64,000 nucleotides of DNA from Aplectana chamaeleonis. Its lineage: Eukaryota > Nematoda > Chromadorea > Rhabditida > Cosmocercidae. Positions 12,301 to 25,143 of the stretch are shown piece after piece. Made by a program: the position numbers and the translations under genes. Under the pieces are notes generated by a model. The model ran no database searches. It was not told the DNA's origin and saw only the letters and a program-made list of their open reading frames with translations. Within the stretch, counting starts at the first letter, position 1; each line of letters begins with the position of its first letter. The stretch lies in the NCBI GenBank assembly GCA_029168955.1, contig JAPDOI010000384.1, forward strand, positions 558,001 to 622,000. Direction: 5' to 3'.

Positions 12301-15300
12301 GATCTACCAACTGATAATATCACTTGATATGATAAGCAGTAAAGAATAGGAATCAGTGGTAAACAGTAAGTCACAGACTTGTTAGTCACTTTCATTGTCC
12401 CTTCCCATCAGAAAAGTACAGCCTACAACGTGTTTTATCGATTTGATCTACCGACTGATAATATCACTTGATATGATAAGCAGTAAAAAATAGGAATCAA
12501 TGGTAAACAGTGAGTCACAGACTTGTTAGTCACTTCCCCTGTCCCTTCCCTACGAGAAAGTACATGTTTTAGCGATTTGATCTACCAACTGATAATATCA
12601 CTTGATATGATAAGCAGTAATAAGTGAAGTAGTTAATGTTAAACAGGATAAGCAGTAAAAAATACGAATCAATGGTAAACAGTAAGTCACAGACTTGTTA
12701 GTCAGTTCCCCTGTCCCTTCGCTACGAACGAAAAAGTACATGTTTTAGCGATTTGATCTACCAACTGATAATATCACTTGATATGATAAGCAGTAATAAG
12801 TGAAGTAGGTAATGTTAAACAGTAAGTAACATACTTGTTAGTCACTTTCCTTGTCCCTTCCCATCGAAAAGTACAGCCTACAACGTGTTTCAGCGATTTG
12901 GTCTGCCAACTGATAATATCACTTGATATGATAAGCAGTAAAAAATAGGAATCAATGGTAAACAGTAAGTAAGAAACTTGTTAGTCACCTCCCCCGTCCC
13001 TCCCCTACGAAAAAGTACGTGTTTTATCGATTTGATCTACCAACTGATAATATCACTTGATATGATAAGCAGTAATAAGTAAAGCAGTTAATGTTAAACA
13101 GTAAGTAACTAACTGGTTAGTCACTTCCCCTGTCCCTTCTCTACGAAAAAGTACGTGTTTTAGCGATTTGATCTACCAACTGATAATATCACTTGATATG
13201 ATAAGCAGTAATAAGTGAAGTAGTTAATGTTAAACAGTAAGTAACACACTTTAGTCACTTTCCTTGTCCCTTCCCATCGAAAAGTACAGCCTACAACGTG
13301 TTTTAGCGATTTGATCTACCAACTGATAATATCACTTGATATGATAAGCAGTAAAGAATAGGAATCAGTGGTAAACAGTAAGTCACAGACTTGTTAGTCA
13401 CTTTCATTGTCCCTTCCCATCGAAAAGTACAGCCTACAACGTGTTTTATCGATTTGATCTACCAACTGATAATATCACTTGATATGATAAGCAGTAAAAA
13501 ATAGGAATCAATGGTAAACAGTGAGTCACAGACTTGTTAGTCACTTCCCCTGTCCCTTCCCTACGAGAAAGTACATGTTTTAGCGATTTGATCTACCAAC
13601 TGATAATATCACTTGATATGATAAGCAGTAATAAGTGAAGTAGTTAATGTTAAACAGGATAAGCAGTAAAAATAGGAATCAATGGTAAACAGTAAGTCAC
13701 AGACTTGTTAGTCACTTCCCTGTCCCTTCCCTACGAAAAAGTACATGTTTTAGCGATTTGATCTACCAACTGATAATATCACTTGATATGATAAGCAGTA
13801 ATAAGTGAAGTAGGTAATGTTAAACAGTAAGTAACATACTTGTTAGTCACTTTCCTTGTCCCTTCCCATCGAAAAGTACAGCCTACAACGTGTTTCAGCG
13901 ATTTGGTCTGCCAACTGATAATATCACTTGATACGATAAGCAGTAAAAAATAGGAATCAATGGTAAACAGTAAGTAAGAAACTTGTTAGTCACCTCCCCG
14001 TCCACTCCCTACGAAAAAGTACGTGTTTTATCGATTTGATCTACCAACTGATAATATCACTTGATATGATAAGCAGTAATAAGTAAAGCAGTTAATGTTA
14101 AACAGTAAGTAACTAACTGGTTAGTCACTTCCCCTGTCCCTTCTCTACGAAAAAGTACGTGTTTTAGCGATTTGATCTACCAACTGATAATATCACTTGA
14201 TATGATAAGCAGTAATAAGTGAAGTAGTTAATGTTAAACAGTAAGTAACATACTTGTTAGTCACTTTCCTTGTCCCTTCCCATCGAAAAGTACAGCCTAC
14301 AACGTGTTTCAGCGATTCGATCTGCCAACTGATAATATCACTTGATATGATAAGCAGTAAAAAATAGGAATCAATGGTAAACAGTAAGTCACAGACTTGT
14401 TAGTCACTTCCCCTGTCCCTTCCCTACGAAAAAGTACATGTTTTAGCGATTTGATCTACCAACTGATAATATCACTTGATATGATAAGCAGTAATAAGTG
14501 AAGTAGCTAATGTTAAACAGTAAGTAACACACTTGTTAGTCACTTTCCTTGTCCCTTCCCATCGAAAAGTACAGCCTACAACGTGTTTTAGCGATTTGAT
14601 CTACCAACTGATAATATCACTTGATATGATAAGCAGTAAAGAATAGGAATCAGTGGTAAACAGTAAGTCACAGACTTGTTAGTCACTTTCATTGTCCCTT
14701 CCCATCGAAAAGTACAGCCTACAACGTGTTTTATCGATTTGATCTACCGACTGATAATATCACTTGATATGATAAGCAGTAAAAAATAGGAATCAATGGT
14801 AAACAGTGAGTCACAGACTTGTTAGTCACTTCCCCTGTCCCTTCCCTACGAGAAAGTACATGTTTTAGCGATTTGATCTACCAACTGATAATATCACTTG
14901 ATATGATAAGCAGTAATAAGTGAAGTAGTTAATGTTAAACAGGATAAGCAGTAAAAAATAGGAATCAATGGTAAACAGTAAGTCACAGACTTGTTAGTCA
15001 CTTCCCCTGTCCCTTCCCTACGAAAAAGTACATGTTTTAGCGATTTGATCTACCAACTGATAATATCACTTGATATGATAAGCAGTAATAAGTGAAGTAG
15101 CTAATGTTAAACAGTAAGTAACACACTTGTTAGTCACTTTCCTTGTCCCTTCTCTACGAAAAAGTACGTGTTTTAGCGATTTGATCTACCAACTGATAAT
15201 ATCACTTGATATGATAAGCAGTAATAAGTGAAGTAGGTAATGTTAAACAGTAAGTAACATACTTGTTAGTCACTTTCCTTGTCCCTTCCCATCGAAAAGT

Positions 15301-18300
15301 ACAGCCTACAACGTGTTTCAGCGATTTGGTCTGCCAACTGATAATATCACTTGATATGATAAGCAGTAAAAAATAGGAATCAATGGTAAACAGTAAGTCA
15401 CAGACTTGTTAGTCACTTCCCCTGTCCCTTCCCTACGAAAAAGTACATGTTTTAGCGATTTGATCTACCAACTGATAATATCACTTGATATGATAAGCAG
15501 TAATAAGTGAAGTAGGTAATGTTAAACAGTAAGTAACATACTTGTTAGTCACTTTCCTTGTCCCTTCCCATCGAAAAGTACAGCCTACAACGTGTTTCAG
15601 CGATTTGGTCTGCCAACTGATAATATCACTTGATATGATAAGCAGTAAAAAATAGGAATCAATGGTAAACACTAAGTAAGAAACTTGTTAGTCACCTCCC
15701 CCGTCCCTCCCCTACGAAAAAGTACGTGTTTTATCGATTTGATCTACAAACTGATAATATCACTTGATATGATAAGCAGTATTAAGTGAAGCAGTTAATG
15801 TTAAACAGTAAGTAACAAACTGGTTAGTCACTTCCCCTGTCCCTTCTCTACGAAAAAGTACAGGTTTTAGCGATTTGACCTACCAACTGATAATATCACT
15901 TGATATGATAAGCAGTAATAAGTGAAGTAGTTAATGTTAAACAGTAAGTAACATACTTGTTAGTCACTTTCCTTGTCCCTTCCCATCGAAAAGTACAGCC
16001 TACAACGCGTTTCAGCGATTTGATCTGCCAACTGATAATATCACTTGATATGATAAGCAGTAAAAAATAGGAATCAATGGTAAACAGTAAGTCACAGACT
16101 TGTTAGTCACTTCCCCTGTCCCTTCCCTACGAAAAAGTACATGTTTTAGCGATTTGATCTACCAACTGATAATATCACTTGATATGATAAGCAGTAATAA
16201 GTGAAGTAGCTAATGTTAAACAGTAAGTAACACACTTGTTAGTCACTTTCCTTGTCCCTTCCCATCGAAAAGTACAGCCTACAACGTGTTTTATCGATTT
16301 GATCTACCAACTGATAATATCACTTGATATGATAAGCAGTAAAAAATAGGAATCAATGGTAAACAGTGAGTCACAGACTTGTTAGTCACTTCCCCTGTCC
16401 CTTCCCTACGAGAAAGTACATGTTTTAGCGATTTGATCTACCAACTGATAATATCACTTGATATGATAAGCAGTAATAAGTGAAGAAGGTACTGTTAAAC
16501 AGTAAGCAACAAACTTGTTAGTCACTTTCCCTGTCCCATACCTTCCGAAAAATCACAGCCTACAACGTGTTTTAGCTATTTGATCACCCAACTGATAATA
16601 TCGATTGATATGATTAGCAGTAAAAAATAGGAATCAATGGTGAACAGTAAGTCACAGACTTGTTAGTCACTTCCCCTGTCCCTTCCCTACGAAAAAGTAC
16701 ATGTTTTAGCGATTTGATCTACCAACTTATAATATCACTTGATATGATAAGCAGTAATAAGTGAAGTAGCTAATGTTAAACAGTAAGTAACACACTTGTT
16801 AGTCACTTTCCTTGTCCCTTCTCTACGAAAAAGTACGTGTCTTAGCGATTTGATCTACCAACTGATAATATCACTTGATATGATAAGCAGTAATAAGTGA
16901 AGTAGTTAATGTTAAACAGTAAGTAACATACTTGTTAGTCACTTTCCTTGTCCCTTCTCATCGAAAAGTACAGCCTACAACGTGTTTCAGCGATTTGGTC
17001 TGCCAACTGATAATATCACTTGATATGATAAGCAGTAAAAAATAGGAATCAATGGTAAACAGTAAGTAAGAAACTTGTTAGTCACCTCCCCCGTCCCTCC
17101 CCTACGAAAAAGTACGTGTTTTATCGATTTGATCTACCAACTGATAATATCACTTGATATGATAAGCAGTAAAGAATAGGAATCAGTGGTAAACAGTAAG
17201 TCACAGACTTGTTAGTCACTTTCATTGTCCCTTCCCATCGAAAAGTACAGCCTACAACGTGTTTTATCGATTTGATCTACCAACTGATAATATCACTTGA
17301 TATGATAAGCAGTAAAAAATAGGAATCAATGGTAAACAGTGAGTCACAGACTTGTTAGTCACTTCCCCTGTCCCTTCCCTACGAGAAAGTACATGTTTTA
17401 GCGATTTGATCTACCAACTGATAATATCACTTGATATGATAAGCAGTAATAAGTGAAGTAGTTAATGTTAAACAGGATAAGCAGTAAAAATAGGAATCAA
17501 TGGTAAACAGTAAGTCACAGACTTGTTAGTCACTTCCCTGTCCCTTCCCTACGAAAAAGTACATGTTTTAGCGATTTGATCTACCAACTGATAATATCAC
17601 TTGATATGATAAGCAGTAATAAGTGAAGTAGGTAATGTTAAACAGTAAGTAACATACTTGTTAGTCACTTTCCTTGTCCCTTCCCATCGAAAAGTACAGC
17701 CTACAACGTGTTTCAGCGATTTGGTCTGCCAACTGATAATATCACTTGATATGATAAGCAGTAAAAATAGGAATCAATGGTAAACAGTAAGTAAGAAATT
17801 TGTTAGTCACCTCCCCGTCCCTCCCCTACGAAAAAAGTACATGTTTTAGCGATTTGATCTACCAACTGATAATATCACTTGATATGATAAGCAGTATTAA
17901 GTGAAGCAGTTAATGTTAAACAGTAAGTAACAAACTGGTTAGTCACTTCCCTGTCCCTTCTCTACGAAAAAGTACAGGTTTTAGCGATTTGACCTACCAA
18001 CTGATAATATCACTTGATATGATAAGCAGTAATAAGTGAAGTACTTAATGTTAAACAGTAAGTAACACACTTGTTAGTCACTTTCCTTGTCCCTTCCCAT
18101 CAAAAAGTACAGCCTACAACGTGTTTTAGCGATTTGATCTACCGACTGATAATATCACTTGATATGATAAGCAGTAAAAAATAGGAATCAATAGTAAACA
18201 GTAAGTCACAGACTTGTTAGTCACTTCCCTGTCCCTTCCTACGAAAAAGTACATGTTTTAGCGATTTGACCTACCAACTGATAATATCACTTGATATGAT

Positions 18301-21300
18301 AAGCAGTAATAAGTGAAGTAGCTAATGTTAAACAGTAAGTAACACACTTGTTAGTCACTTTCCTTGTCCCTTCCCATCGAAAAGTACAGCCTACAACGTG
18401 TTTTAGCGATTTGATCTACCAACTGATAATATCACTTGATATGATAAGCAGTAAAGAATAGGAATCAGTGGTAAACAGTAAGTCACAGACTTGTTAGTCA
18501 CTTTCATTGTCCCTTCCCATCGAAAAGTACAGCCTACAACGTGTTTTATCGATTTGATCTACCAACTGATAATATCACTTGATATGATAAGCAGTAAAAA
18601 TAGGAATCAATGGTAAACAGTGAGTCACAGACTTGTTAGTCACTTCCCCTGTCCCTTCCCTACGAGAAAGTACATGTTTTAGCGATTTGATCTACCAACT
18701 GATAATATCACTTGATATGATAAGCAGTAATAAGTGAAGTAGTTAATGTTAAACAGGATAAGCAGTAAAAAATAGGAATCAATGGTAAACAGTAAGTCAC
18801 AGACTTGTTAGTCACTTCCCCTGTCCCTTCCCTACGAAAAAGTACATGTTTTAGCGATTTGATCTACCAACTGATAATATCACTTGATATGATAAGCAGT
18901 AATAAGTGAAGTAGCTAATGTTAAACAGTAAGTAACACACTTGTTAGTCACTTTCCTTGTCCCTTCTCTACGAAAAAGTACGTGTTTTAGCGATTTGATC
19001 TACCAACTGATAATATCACTTGATATGATAAGCAGTAATAAGTGAAGTAGGTAATGTTAAACAGTAAGTAACATACTTGTTAGTCACTTTCCTTGTCCCT
19101 TCCCATCGAAAAGTACAGCCTACAACGTGTTTCAGCGATTTGGTCTGCCAACTGATAATATCACTTGATATGATAAGCAGTAAAAATAGGAATCAATGGT
19201 AAACAGTAAGTCACAGACTTGTTAGTCACTTCCCTGTCCCTTCCCTACGAAAAAGTACATGTTTTAGCGATTTGATCTACCAACTGATAATATCACTTGA
19301 TATGATAAGCAGTAATAAGTGAAGTAGGTAATGTTAAACAGTAAGTAACATACTTGTTAGTCACTTTCCTTGTCCCTTCCCATCGAAAAGTACAGCCTAC
19401 AACGTGTTTCAGCGATTTGGTCTGCCAACTGATAATATCACTTGATATGATAAGCAGTAAAAATAGGAATCAATGGTAAACACTAAGTAAGAAACTTGTT
19501 AGTCACCTCCCCCGTCCCTCCCCTACGAAAAAGTACGTGTTTTATCGATTTGATCTACCAACTGATAATATCACTTGATATGATAAGCAGTAATAAGTGA
19601 AGCAGTTAATGTTAAACAGTAAGTAACTAACTGGTTAGTCACTTCCCCTGTCCCTTCTCTACGAAAAAGTACGTGTTTTAGCGATTTGATCTACCAACTG
19701 ATAATATCACTCGATATGATAAGCAGTAATAAGTGAAGTAGTTAATGTTAAACAGTAAGTAACATACTTGTTAGTCACTTTCCTTGTCCCTTCCCATCGA
19801 AAAGTACAGCCTACAACGCGTTTCAGCGATTTGATCTGCCAACTGATAATATCACTTGATATGATAAGCAGTAAAAAATAGGAATCAATGGTAAACAGTA
19901 AGTCACAGACTTGTTAGTCACTTCCCCTGTCCCTTCCCTACGAAAAAGTACATGTTTTAGCGATTTGATCTACCAACCGATAATATCACTTGATATGATA
20001 AGCAGTAATAAGTGAAGTAGCTAATGTTAAACAGTAAGTAACACACTTGTTAGTCACTTTCCTTGTCCCTTCCCATCGAAAAGTACAGCCTACAACGTGT
20101 TTTATCGATTTGATCTACCAACTGATAATATCACTTGATATGATAAGCAGTAAAAAATAGGAATCAATGGTAAACAGTGAGTCACAGACTTGTTAGTCAC
20201 TTCCCCTGTCCCTTCCCTACGAGAAAGTACATGTTTTAGCGATTTGATCTACCAACTGATAATATCACTTGATATGATAAGCAGTAATAAGTGAAGTAGG
20301 TAATGTTAAACAGTAAGCAACACACTTGTTAGTCACTTTCCTTGTCCCTTCCCACCGAAAAGTACAGCCTACAACGTGTTTTAGCTATTTGATCTACCAA
20401 CTGATAATATCACTTGATATGATAAGCAGTAAAAAATAGGAATCAATGGTAAACAGTAAGTCACAGACTTGTTAGTCACTTCCCCTGTCCCTTCCCTACG
20501 AAAAAGTACATGTTTTAGCGATTTGATCTACCAACTTATAATATCACTTGATATGATAAGCAGTAATAAGTGAAGTAGCTAATTTTAAACAGTAAGTAAC
20601 ACACTTGTTAGTCACTTTCCTTGTCCCTTCTCTACGAAAAAGTACGTGTTTTAGCGATTTGATCTACCAACTGATAATATCACTTGATATGATAAGCAGT
20701 AATAAGTGAAGTAGTTAATGTTAAACAGTAAGTAACATACTTGTTAGTCACTTTCCTTGTCCCTTCTCATCGAAAAGTACAGCCTACAACGTGTTTCAGC
20801 GATTTGGTCTGCCAACTGATAATATCACTTGATATGATAAGCAGTAAAAAATAGGAATCAATGGTAAACAGTAAGTAAGAAACTTGTTAGTCCCCTCCCC
20901 CGTCCCTCCCCTACGAAAAAGTACATGTTTTAGCGATTTGACCTACCAACTGATAATATCACTTGATATGATAAGCAGTAATAAGTGAAGCAGTTAATGT
21001 TAAACAGTAAGTAACAAACTGGTTAGTCACTTCCCCTGTCCCTTCTCTACGAAAAAGTACATGTTTTAGCGATTTGACCTACCAACTGATAATATCACTT
21101 GATATGATAAGCAGTAATAAGTGAAGTAGCTAATGTTAAACAGTAAGTAACACACTTGTTAGTCACTTTCCTTGTCCCTTCCCATCGAAAAGTACAGCCT
21201 ACAACGTGTTTTAGCGATTTGATCTACCAACTGATAATATCACTTGATATGATAAGCAGTAAAAAATAGGAATCAATGGTAAACAGTAAGTCACAGACTT

Positions 21301-22835
21301 GTTAGTCACTTCCCCTGTCCCTTCCCTACGAAAAAGTACATGTTTTAGCGATTTGACCTACCAACTGATAATATCACTTGATATGATAAGCAGTAATAAG
21401 TGAAGTAGCTAATGTTAAACAGTAAGTAACACACTTGTTAGTCACTTTCCTTGTCCCTTCCCATCGAAAAGTACAGCCTACAACGTGTTTTAGCGATTTG
21501 ATCTACCAACTGATAATATCACTTGATATGATAAGCAGTAAAAAATAGGAATCAATGGTAAACAGTAAGTCACAGACTTGTTAGTCACTTCCCCTGTCCC
21601 TTCCCTACGAGAAAGTACATGTTTTAGCGATTTGATCTACCAACTGATAATATCACTTGATATGATAAGCAGTAATAAGTGAAGTAGGTAATGTTAAACA
21701 GTAAGCAACACACTTGTTAGTCACTTTCCTTGTCCCTTCCCACCGAAAAGTACAGCCTACAACGTGTTTTAGCTATTTGATCTACCAACTGATAATATCA
21801 CTTGATATGATAAGCAGTAATAAGTGAAGTAGGTAATGTTAAACAGTAAGCAACACACTTGTTAGTCACTTTCCTTGTCCCTTCCCACCGAAAAGTACAG
21901 CCTACAACGTGTTTCAGCGATTTGATCTGCCAACTGATAATATCACTTGATATGATAAGCAGTAAAAAATAGGAATCAATGGTAAACAGTAAGTCACAGA
22001 CTTGTTAGTCACTTCCCCTGTCCCTTCCCTACGAGAAAGTACATGTTTTAGCGATTTGATCTACCAACTGATAATATCACTTGATATGATAAGCAGTAAT
22101 AAGTGGAGTAGGTAATGTTAAACAGTAAGCAACACACTTGTTAGTCACTTTCCTTGTCCCTTCCCACCGAAAAGTACAGCCTACAACGTGTTTTAGCTAT
22201 TTGATCTACCAACTGATAATATCACTTGATATGATAAGCAGTAAAAAATAGGAATCAATTGTAAACAGTAAGTCACAGACTTGTTAGTCACTTCCCCTGT
22301 CCCTTCCCTACGAAAAAGTACATGTTTTAGCGATTTGATCTACCAACTGATAATATCACTTGATATGATAAGCAGTAATAAGTGAAGTAGCTAATCTTAA
22401 ACAGTAAGTAACACACTTGTTAGTCACTTTCCTTGTCCCTTCTCTACGAAAAAGTACGTGTTTTAGCGATTTGATCTACCAACTGATAATATCACTTGAT
22501 ATGATAAGCAGTAATAAGTGAAGCAGTTAATGTTAAACAGTAAGTAACAAACTGGTTAGTCACTTTCCCTGTCCCTTCTCTACGAAAAAGTACATGTTTT
22601 AGCGATTTGACCTACCAACTGATAATATCACTTGATATGATAAGCAGTAATAAGTGAAGTAGTCGATGTTAATCAGTAAGTAACACACTTGTTAGTCACT
22701 TTCCTTGTCTCTTCCCATCGAAAAGTACAGCCTACAACGTGTTTTAGCGATTTGATCTGCCAACTGATAATATCACATGATATGATAAGCAGTTATAAGT
22801 GAAGTAGTTAATGTTAAACAGTAAGTACTCATTGT
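3391..22835. repeat. Satellite A: 135-bp and 146-bp monomers, about 139 copies
   Basis: About 19.4 kb of tandem repeats. Every monomer carries the conserved block TGATAATATCACTTGATATG followed by ATAAGCAGTAA, a partial inverted repeat around CT. Monomers are of two main kinds. One has a 146-bp period with the insert CAGCCTACAACG after AAAAGTA; the other has a 133-136-bp period and reads AAAAGTACATG or AAAAGTACGTG there. They often alternate, so the larger unit is about 280 bp. The part after ATAAGCAG also has two forms, AATAAGTGAAGTAG and AAAAATAGGAATCAATGG. Copies are highly similar and indels are few. I found no convincing coding potential; the single short open frame near 15.5 kb is repeat sequence. 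The copy number is the length divided by about 140, not a count. Confidence 0.97.
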
Positions 22836-23184
22836 CTACCCACTCACCATCCTGCTTATCTATCCACATACCAACTTACCTGCCTGTTCAACTGATCGCC
22901 TGCGACCATTGGCAGTGACCACTACTAAGGGTGCGTAACGCACAAGGAACGAGGAAGCAGGAAGCAGGAAGCAGTAACAGCGCACAACAAGAATTTTCGA
23001 TAAGGACTCTCCGAATCTAACTTTGTTAGTTTTGAACCGGTTTGGCTCAAATTTTGTCAGCATGTGCCTCCTGGACCCTCTCACCTATATCCCTATGAAA
23101 ACCTCTGTAGAATTTGTTTAACAGGTTTTATTAACTACTTTACAGAATTCTAAGTGGTCACAAGTCCCGGGAAAAACCAAACCT
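22836..23184 (+). other. Unique tail of the satellite-bearing element
   Basis: After the last satellite unit the sequence becomes non-repetitive. It holds a small GGAAGCA run in three direct copies at about 22953-22973 and no gene I recognise. It ends in GGGAAAAACCAAACCT, which contains the inverse of the head motif and runs into the terminal stem-loop. A minus-strand frame of 74 codons at 22860-23084 resembles no family I know. Confidence 0.6.
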
Positions 23185-23207
23185 CTCCAGCCGCTTCGCG
23201 GCTGGAG
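23185..23207 (+). other. Terminal stem-loop of the satellite-bearing element
   Basis: CTCCAGCCGC and GCGGCTGGAG form a perfect 10-bp stem around a TTC loop, followed by CG and then BEL sequence. A GC-rich hairpin at the 3' terminus is a hallmark of Helitron and Helentron ends, where it signals termination of transfer. The canonical Helitron CTRR end is absent here. Confidence 0.8.
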
Positions 23208-23209
23208 CG

Positions 23210-25143
23210 ATTGTGATGTCTTCGTATGACTGTCGGGCAAAATTAAAAACTTGAGCGTCCACAATCATGAGTTTAGAGATAGGCGTGGAATCCGATAAGA
23301 AAAGAGTTGATGAGTGATCAGCAGGCGTTCCAAAGTTTGCTGCAAAACAACCGAACCCATACTGGAAATCTTCTTCAGAATCAGTGCTAGACTCTAGATT
23401 GTGCGCAATATTTGAGGCAACTGTTCTTGAGCGGCTTTGTGAATCCGAGCGATGCGAAGAATTTGATTTTGATGACGATTTGCGACTCAGGAAAAAGGAA
23501 ACTGATCTTTGTTGGTCAGGAGAAATTTGCCTGTGTGATCGAAAAAATCTATGAGGTTGGCTATCTCTTGAGGGACTTCTTGATTCCTTATAGCTATCCC
23601 GCGACGAACCTTTTCGCGTATCGTTGCGACTAGGCGCACGCGTTGATGAACGTCCGCGATGTCCGTAATTGCGGGAGTTTTCACTTGAATGGCACTGGTT
23701 GGACGAATGCGGTTTCTCCTTCCTATCATACAGCAAGATACTATGGTCGAAGCCGCAAACTTCACATGCAGGAAAAACGCACACACTGCTGTTGTGTCCC
23801 TGTTGAAAGCACTTCCAGCAAAGTTTATACATGCGGGCGATGCGTCGACGGTCGAGGGGGGAAACGTTACGCGTACATCTGAATGATGGATGATTCCGAG
23901 AACGACAGAAACAGCAGATGGTTGGATCCCAATTTGGCGGAGAATGAGAACGAGAGCGAGAAACGGTAGCGGAATTCACAGGATATTCTGAGCGAAGAGC
24001 TGACGCAGGCGCTTGGTATGTTTCTATTGCTTCAAACTCTTCAATTACAGCGTCGAGAGCTGCTAGTAATTGCTCCAAAGTCCATATGGTTCCTGAGGCG
24101 TGCTCTCTTCTAGCTACTTCATGCTTAGTCCGTTCTGGGAATTTCTCAAGAACAATGCGTAGAGTAGCGGTATTATCTACATATCTTGCCAACTGGGCTA
24201 GTAGTGACTGGATTTGGCACAAGGTATTTCTCTGTGAAGAAGGCGTAGTGGAGGCGGGCGCCAGGTCCTTGAGTTGCTGATATATGGAGTTTCTAGCGCA
24301 CTGAGGTCTATTGAAGCGTTTATGCAGCAGTTTTATTGCGAGCTCATAATTCTCCTTAGTATTATGGATGCGTTGGATTACGTGAGAGGCGTTTCCTTTC
24401 AAAGCAATCTTCAAATAGCTGAATTTGGCGGAGATCGGAATATTTGGATTGGAATGAATAAGCGTGTCAAAAGTGCTCCGGAATTCACTGAATGACCCAA
24501 TATCACCGAAATAGGGTTCCACTTCTAATTTTTGCAATTGCCCTGGGAGAACATTGGAAATTTCCTCCACTGCAGGCGTAACTGCTAAGTCGTTAGTTCT
24601 TAATTCAGGCGTGCCTGAGAAATTTGGAGGGCGAGCGACACGAGGCGTTATAGGAGAAAATGAAATGCGTGCCGAAGTAGAGTTATCATGGCGATTATTA
24701 GTAATCTGGGCTGATGGTTGACTAGGCGTCACACTAATATCTCGCAGTAATTCCGACTCCAATACTTCGATCCTTCGCAGATGTGCGGTTAGTCTGATCA
24801 CAAATTCTTCTGCCTTCTGCACCACTTCTTCACCCTTGTTTTGCTCCCAATGTTTGTCGAACTCGTCCAGCATGCTATCGGGATCAGTCGCCTTTGAATT
24901 TCTTGCCAGATTGAAAGCTACTTCCAGTTTGTTTTTCGCATTTCCCAAAAGAAGCTCCGTTTGGGTTTTAACTTCAATAAGTGTTCCCTTTCGTTCGACA
25001 AGGGCTCTTAGGCGTTCACCTGGTCGGTGCAATTGCAGAAATTGTTGCGAAAGGACCGTATTAGGATCTATATTATCGACGAACTCTTCTAATTTGCGAC
25101 GGCAAATCGTAATTTGCGTTTTGCAACTCCTAACTGTGGCCAT
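23210..25143 (-). pseudogene. BEL/Pao gag (DUF1759 plus zinc knuckles), cut at its 3' end
   Basis: The open frame runs from the methionine at 25143 to a stop at 23158 (661 codons); the last 16 residues come from the inserted element. Residues 1-135 are charged and probably helical. About 203-370 is a DUF1759-type gag domain typical of Pao elements. Cysteine clusters follow at 410-423, at 442-455 (C-x2-C-x4-H-x4-C, a true CCHC knuckle) and at 460-467, which would bind element RNA. A serine- and arginine-rich stretch (about 480-610) leads to the segment that normally runs straight into the DUF1758 protease. That continuation is found at 2580 and below. The start is supported by conserved-looking sequence right after it and an untranslated leader before it. 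Apart from the insertion the frame is intact. Confidence 0.92.

Larger units (their letters stand above)
2581..23209 (+). mobile_element. Giant satellite-bearing element inserted in the BEL/Pao protease
   Basis: BEL coding sequence stops at 2580/2581 and resumes at 23210. Joining the flanks restores the expected order of gag tail and protease, with ATT present on both sides (2578-2580 and 23210-23212). The insert has a head of about 800 bp containing inverted repeat arms, a short CRE minisatellite stub, about 19.4 kb of satellite, then a 370-bp tail. AGAGGTTTGGTT lies 28 bp from the left end (2608-2619) and its inverse AACCAAACCTCT lies at 23175-23186, running directly into a perfect stem-loop 2 bp from the right end. 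A small hairpin, CTTCC-AAGC-GGAAG at 2596-2609, precedes the left motif. I see no transposase or Rep/helicase, so the element looks non-autonomous. The asymmetric ends, terminal stem-loop and internal tandem repeats resemble Helentron-associated elements; the ATT overlap could instead be a 3-bp target duplication. A reversed second head is at 48966-49735. Confidence 0.7.

Noticed and set aside
3391..22835. Regular direct repeats considered as a CRISPR array
   Set aside because: The whole 135-146-bp unit repeats, with no unique spacers, and the context is eukaryotic.
2581..23209. Canonical Helitron
   Set aside because: There is no CTRR terminus, no clear A|T target and no Rep/helicase; a Helentron-like non-autonomous element fits better but is unproven.
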